Source: Gnetum montanum
Lineage: Eukaryota; Streptophyta; Gnetopsida; Gnetales; Gnetaceae
DNA: 64,000 nucleotides
NCBI GenBank assembly: GCA_015680685.1
Contig: MNCI01009462.1
Span: 442,247 to 506,246, forward strand
Direction of reading: 5' to 3'
The notes beneath the pieces are model-generated. The model had not been told where the DNA came from. It saw nothing but the letters and a program-made list of their open reading frames with translations, and did no database searches. A program made the position numbers and the translations under genes. The first letter of the stretch is position 1. Each line of letters opens with the position of its first letter. Below are positions 58,561 to 64,000 of the stretch, in pieces.

Positions 58561-59017
58561 GTTACCTACATAGAGTAACTACTTCACTACTGACGTAACT
58601 AACACTTATCATATGTTTATTCTTTGTTGGCTTCATACTTGTTTGACTATGCTAGTGTCTAACTCATTCTTTAAACCATTCACATTATTTCCACTATTTA
58701 CATCACATAATGGCCCGCTAAGGCCTAAAACTAGCAAAACGTTTTCCTTAGCATCATCTCAAGGCCCAAAATGGCCTAAAACTACCAATGGCCCGAAATG
58801 GCCTAAAACTAGTGATGGCTTGAAATGGCCTAAAACTAAAATGAGACACTCCCAAGGAGTTTAATTCATAAAGAGAGATAAAAAATAAAATAAAAATAAA
58901 TAAAACACATAAGCTAGAATGAAATAAATCTCTTCGTACTTCATTTTTTTCTTTCATAAATCAATAATGTTTGTAACATTCTTTTAACAAATTCAAATAA
59001 AATTTTTGGCTACTACG
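58561..59017. other. Spacer between protease and antisense gene end in G
   Basis: No gene. Holds the 27-bp repeat (58763-58843). If element G splices like Ogre, the sense donor should be near 58500-58600. Confidence 0.5.
58763..58843. repeat. Three 27-bp tandem units
   Basis: GGCCCGAAATGGCCTAAAAC plus seven bases, repeated at 58763, 58790 and 58817 with few changes; a partial unit is at 58712. Confidence 0.9.
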
Positions 59018-60439
59018 CTATGACCCTTCGCCCGCTCCATCATCCCCTGCCTCATTAGGTATGGTGTCTTCATCTGGATTCTGTACCACGAGAAAATGAA
59101 ATGGTCAGTTAAAGCTACAATAAAGACTCAAATAAAACAAATTATTACAATGCCAAAGTGTGACTGACCTGAGACGGCCCCACGTCCATTCGGGGGGTAT
59201 CCGATCCATTCCTATCACCAGGCATTACAAGATCTTCTTTTTCGTAATATTAGCCCAATTCTTGTCTCCTAGGTTAGTGCTTGCTGCAACTTTCTCCTTT
59301 TCTATGGATGTCCATCTTGGTGGTCCCAGAGAAAAGGCGGTAGTAGTAGTCTCACCCGTAGGAAAGGTTATTTCCCTTTCAGGGGATTCAGTTACTGTCA
59401 CCTATTGCATAAAACTATCGTAATCCCCAAAAGTGCCAATAATGTAAAAGAATACCTTGTAAGTATGTAACTCGACAGAGGCATCCCGATATTGGTTATG
59501 GTAGGTGGCACGTTCTAGCTTATACATGTGTTTGTGATTTTTTTGTGCCTACCCCCACTCATGAACTTTGGCACTGTAGTCTTTCCAGTCTTGGTTCTTC
59601 TGGGCTAATAGGTCCATTTGAATGCATTGCTCTATTATTTCATGAGTGTCCTCATTGTTGAATTGCATGGCCATCTAGTACCTTGCGTAGTCGATGATGA
59701 CCATGCACCAACTACCATCGTTAGTGTCTTGGGCCAACAGGAATTCGTTCCTAGAATGGAAATCTCCCACCTCAGTAGTCAGGTTGGCCTTCTCCTTCTC
59801 AAGCCTCTGTACCCATTTCCAAAGGTCTTCATTCACATGCCTTCATTCACATAAAGAGTGTGTCGAGTGTAGTGTGCATTGGCTTACTTCATTGTATACA
59901 TGATGAGGTACTTCAGTCACCTTTGGTGGAAATTTAGGCATGGCGTCAACCTCAACCGCTCGTTTGGGGTCCCACTTGAGGTGAGAGGCTACCAATCACA
60001 CATAAAAAGGCATTAGTCACAGTGGCATAGTGAAGAAACAACAATTTAGAGAGTCTAGCGTAGCAATTTTGACTTACCCACTTCTGGGTCGATCTGCTTC
60101 AAGCGATCAATCATATCGTTGACCACCCCCTCCATGAAAGTAAATTTGTTGGGGGTCTTAGTCCACGGTTGCAGGTAGATCGAGGAAGGACTGAAGGTAT
60201 CAACATTAGTTTCAATTATGCAATGAAATGTGTTAGCCATAGTGGAGGAAAATCATGATAAAGCTTATGAACAACATAAATGATAGTGTAAAGCTCCTAC
60301 CTAGCAAACCCTTAGGGGTGATAGCAGGGGGGTCACCCATCAGCACACTATCAAAGATGCAGTCAAAATCGCTAGCGTCAAAATGAAGCCCCTCTCCTTC
60401 CAGCTGACCCAACAACATAGCAACATTCTTGATGCTCAT

Positions 60440-60700
60440 GTGCCCCTCTAGCACTGAATTGCTCTCCACAAAAAGATTGTCAGCAAAGCCCTCTTCCTGA
60501 TTACCAGGAGCCTCTTCCTCATTGGTTGGGTCCCTTTCTTCATTGTCAAGGGCCTCCTCTTCATCGGCAGAGGCCTCCTCCTCACCAGCCAAGGCCCTTT
60601 CGTCTATAGTAGGGGCTCCTTCTTCATTAGTAGGGGACCTCTCCTTTTTGGTCAGAGCCTCTTCATTCTTGCTAGTTGTCCCTGTTGTAGGGGCCACCAC
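60440..60700 (-). repeat. Acidic repeat region coded in the antisense gene of G
   Basis: Six or more 27-33-bp units encode variants of NEEGAPTIDERALAGEEEAS, a Glu-rich low-complexity stretch within one exon. No clear counterpart is seen in A, so it is probably a lineage expansion. Confidence 0.75.
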
Positions 60701-62953
60701 CTCTTCTTCCCCTTTGTCCTCTTCTTCCTCTGCTGATAAAGCATAGCTGTAGTAAGCAAATTATACTAGCCTGAAGCAAATGCTACACTATGAAAAGCTA
60801 CCTAATGTAACACAGTGTAGCAAACATTAACAAAACAAAAAAAAATGCTCACCAATCGGATGCTACACTCTATGAATTTTGAGCTGCAACTTCTTCCCTC
60901 TTCTCTCATTTGTACAGGAAGGTTCCTTGGCCGGAATAGACCTCTTACATTGCAACTTGGTTGTTACAATCTCTGCAATGAGGTAGTCCCCCCTTGTCAC
61001 ACTATCAGTGGTAATGGGGGGTTCCTCTCCCACATTGTCTTGGGCCCGAAAGTTACGTGCCACTCGATCCCTGGTCCTCATTGAAAATGATTCCCCTATA
61101 GGTTTTGGGGGATCCTGAGATCGGGTGGTATGGAAGACTTGGCAAATCCATGGTTTGGAAATCTAGCTATGATCTTGTAGTACCTAGACTCCATTCTTAA
61201 TGACTACCAAAAATTTTGCAAAACACCATAGGCAGGCTATGAAGAAGGCGTAGTGCACATTGAAATAGGATTCAAGCTTCCCATAGAGCTTGACCAATTC
61301 AGCCTGCATGCCTCCACAAAGGTGTTTGGCCCAATTGTAATGGGTTCCCTATTCCATGACATCCCTCATTATCTAATCCTACTCAATCCCAATGATTTTT
61401 CCTTATGATAGCATCTTGGCGAAGGCACGGGCACAGAAGATAGGGTAAACCATTTTGGCCACCCATAGCCTGACTTTCTCAATATAGTTCCCCTTTCAGT
61501 TCTTTACCACCCCTAGCCACTCCCTGATGTCCCCCTGATGGTGTGCATATTTCTTAGATTTTTCTCCCAAGAGGATACCCTTAGAGGGGACACCAAAAAT
61601 ATTCGCAAAGAATTGATCATTTATCTTAAACACCACACGCACACCGTGAACACGTGTGTGAAAGCGGTCTGCTCTTTTGGAGAAGGAGTTGACTAGGAAA
61701 AGCATCTCAGTAGGTGGGAAGTTTGGGTTAATAGCCAAAAATAAGTCCATAAGCCCAACCTCCTAAAAATTTTGGACAAGCATGGTTGGGATCCCATTTC
61801 AGAGCCAACATTGGGTCTCCTCCACCTCCCCGTACTTGGAAAAAGAGGTTGGCCTCATTGAATCCAGAGGTGATTACAGTCACCTCTTGGGATTTATTTG
61901 CCAGTAAAATGGTTAGCAAAAAAAGAAAAAAAGAAAAGAGAGGGTTAGCAAAAGGTAAACATCACTTGAACAAGTAATAGTGAATTCACACTTTAGCATA
62001 CTAGGTTTAAATGATGTGGGAAATGGTGGAAGATCCACCTACACGTCTTTGACGGTGAGCAGCCTGAGGGATGCCCATTCCCTATCCAACCAATTAGCTT
62101 CTTTATATTTCCCATAAAACTGGGAATACCGGGTTGGATAGGTTTTGAACTCACCTCAAAATTGGCCTATCATGTTGGCGTGCACATTCCTAGTGGAGGA
62201 AAACTTCTGCAGGGCCCTTTGTGCCAACGCCAAGGCATCTATGTCACCATGGAGACCACTCTTGTTAATGAAAAACCTAGTAACACACAAAAAATGCATA
62301 TATACACTATTAATACCAATGTCTAGTGTAGCATGGATTACAAAATGACAAAATACCTTTGTAGAACTCACCCATTGGCATAATAAATAGTTCTAGGTGG
62401 GGTCTAAAAGTAGGTGCCCATGTGATGGGCTATGAACAACATGTTATAAGTGGTAGCACTTATACTTAGGCATCTCCCAGATCCAACTCAGGCATCTCAA
62501 GCTTTTTGGGTGTTGGTTGGAATCTTTTGTCCAATCACCCCTGATTGATCCATTAGTCAAAAATTTCAGAATACCCTGATTTGCCCTAGGCAACAGGGTT
62601 TTTGTGATTGTGGATGTTGTCTCCATTGATAAGTGTGACCAAAAAATCACACTAAAATGCTAGAGGAACTATAGGAAGTACCGTGCACCCTCCCAGAACT
62701 AGACTGCTTTCCACCCCACACGTGTATGGGGAGGAGGGACATTGGCTACTAGTTCACTAAGGCAACACAGGACTCGCACAATCTCTAGGATAATCAAAAT
62801 GGGCTTCAACATGACCCTGCATAACGAAGCACCAAACATTAGCACTGTGTATGAGTGCAGTTTACACATAGTGTAGCATGACCCTATGATTGCATGTAGC
62901 ATATCATGATACTTTCCTTGCATATAGTGTAGCATAACCCCCCCACCACCCCC

Positions 62954-63010
62954 NNNNNNNNNNNNNNNNNNNNNNNNNNNNNNNNNNNNNNNNNNNNNNN
63001 NNNNNNNNNN
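62954..63010. other. Assembly gap, 57 N, next to a poly-C run
   Basis: Follows CCCCCCCACCACCCCC. Falls in an intron or leader of the antisense gene. Confidence 0.98.
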
Positions 63011-63953
63011 ATTTCTCTTTAAAAACAAAATGAAACAGAACAAAAATAATAAGCAATGTAAAAACACAATCCTTGTAGCGTAGCATAGCCATCACGCCCC
63101 ACGTAATGCAACAACATTTAGATGAAAATGCATGATATGTGGCATAGTAGATGAACATGAACAAACAAATAGATGTGAAACATATCACTGTGATGGGCAT
63201 GGCAATATGGCAAAGTAAAAAAAATAAAATTCAGTAATGTAGTGGTATTGCAGATTCAACAGTGTAGCAATGCAATAGACATAAAGACCTTATGATGTAC
63301 TAGCATACTGTAATAAAAATGTTACAAAGTGTAGGCAAGAAAAAATTCATTGTGTTAGAATTGTCTCAACTGTACATAATAACTTGCGCTACACTACATT
63401 AAACACATGTCACATTTGTCAAATCCTATAGATGGCCAAACCTCCCTAAGGGCAATGCACTACGCTAACCATGTGCTAAGCTTTCCAGACCCACCCAAAC
63501 CCCTACGACAAAGCAGTCGCAACAATGGCAGTCGAGGTGACACCGCATGTAGCTATAGAGTAACGTCCGTACAACTACTATGGCCAACTAGCAACAGTGA
63601 CAGCGTAGCGGCTGAAACAGTGATTAAAACAATCGCCAAAGATGTGGATTTAAATAATAACTATTGTAGTGGTCTGAAAAAGAAGGTAGCATAGTAACTT
63701 ACTAGGAAGACAGAGTCTCCTCCCGCACTTCAACATGAGCCTGGGATAGGTGCCCCAAAGTGTCCTTGACTTCGTCCATCTTAATGAGCCCTCAGTGCTT
63801 GCATTCACCTTTAGGTGTCATTGCCTCACTTGCAAATGCTGTCAGCTACTATGCTACACTGCTTCACTTACTCTTGGCACAACTATGCTACACTCTAGAT
63901 GTGGGCTCTGCACTCTGACAACAAAAACAACAAGTTTACCAAGGGTAAACCCC

Positions 63954-63961
63954 TATTTATA
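63954..63961 (-). promoter_or_regulatory. TATA box of the G antisense gene
   Basis: TATAAATA on the minus strand, preceded by GGC and followed by GGGGTTTACC, 133 bp before the ATG at 63821. A TATGCTACACT motif pair (63850-63895) lies in the would-be leader. Confidence 0.6.
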
Positions 63962-64000
63962 GCCAATGAGGTGAAAAGAACTTTTCATTTTCTCACCCCA

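Larger units (their letters stand above)
59018..63821 (-). pseudogene. Antisense multi-exon gene of element G
   Basis: Unknown function; opposite strand to gag-protease. The start is taken as ATG 63821 (MTPKGECKH, one stop, then MDEVKDTLGHLSQAHVEV), 133 bp after a TATA box. Donors: GTAAGT 63702, GTAGGA near 60302, GTAAGT near 60078, GTCAGT 59168; acceptors near 59995 (GGTAG) and 59081 (TACAG). Blocks: LRCLSWIWEMPKYKCYH (62500), FHTRVHGVRVVFKINDQFF and NIFGVPSKG (61650-61575), FDASDFDCIF (60375), PWTKTPNKFTFMEG (60160), TNLGDKNWANITKKKIL (59245), and acidic last exon NPDEDTIPNEAGDDGAGEGS (59080-59018). The V.GV.V....N..F...FGVP pattern loosely recalls plant transposon/plant-mobile-domain proteins, not confirmed. 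A gap (62954-63010) and scattered stops interrupt it. Confidence 0.8.

Noticed and set aside
60522-60746. Ser-rich plus-strand ORF
   Set aside because: Shadow of the Glu-rich exon of the antisense gene on the minus strand.
63407-63694. 95-residue plus-strand ORF near the window end
   Set aside because: Overlaps the probable first intron of the antisense gene on the other strand and has no recognisable domain.

Overview
The window looks like intergenic DNA from a very large seed-plant genome. It is AT-rich, I recognise no host gene, and almost every coding trace is an eroded plant LTR-retrotransposon domain. Deep nesting, old diverged LTR pairs and Ogre-sized elements would suit a gymnosperm (conifer, cycad or ginkgo type), but nothing seen here proves the taxon.

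Layout. (1) 1-8924: a plus-strand Ty3/gypsy element of Tat type ('D') with RT, RNase H, a second RNase H (aRNH) and integrase (3461-7490). A precise solo LTR (4440-5296, 5-bp target duplication ACCAC) splits it, three ~270-bp tandem repeats follow it, and minus-strand coding relics lie upstream of RT (165-2850). (2) 8925-52510: one giant minus-strand Tat/Ogre-like element ('A'). Its LTRs are 8925-10257 and 51267-52510, with target duplication CATTT/CATTC and about 20 kb of its own sequence. It is swollen by nested insertions: a chromovirus (15070-31170, itself holding an Athila-like element at 20424-28003), a copia element (31830-37472) and a solo LTR (44448-46056). (3) 52511-64000: LTR end, primer site, gag and protease of a second, plus-strand relative ('G').

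The most interesting content is a gene on the opposite strand to gag-pol that sits between protease and RT. In A it runs plus-strand at 39497-46140, and in G minus-strand at 59018-63821. The two copies share exon order, several intron positions, protein blocks and an acidic last exon. G's copy has a TATA box (63954-63961) just upstream of its start. D has antisense coding relics in the same slot, and the chromovirus carries a separate antisense multi-exon relic between its primer site and gag. Ogre-type elements are known to splice out an intron between protease and RT, so these antisense genes may live inside a sense-strand intron. A ~187-bp tandem array lies directly upstream of A's antisense gene.

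Each LTR family has its own cluster of short, often palindromic motifs: GATATC dyads, TTACGCT/AGCGTAA, AAGACATCTT, or a 19-bp tandem unit. The Tat-like LTRs also share a hairpin near their 3' end whose stem appears to covary. One likely assembly fault is visible: the aRNH of A (12538-13058) is inverted and lies exactly between two single-N positions.
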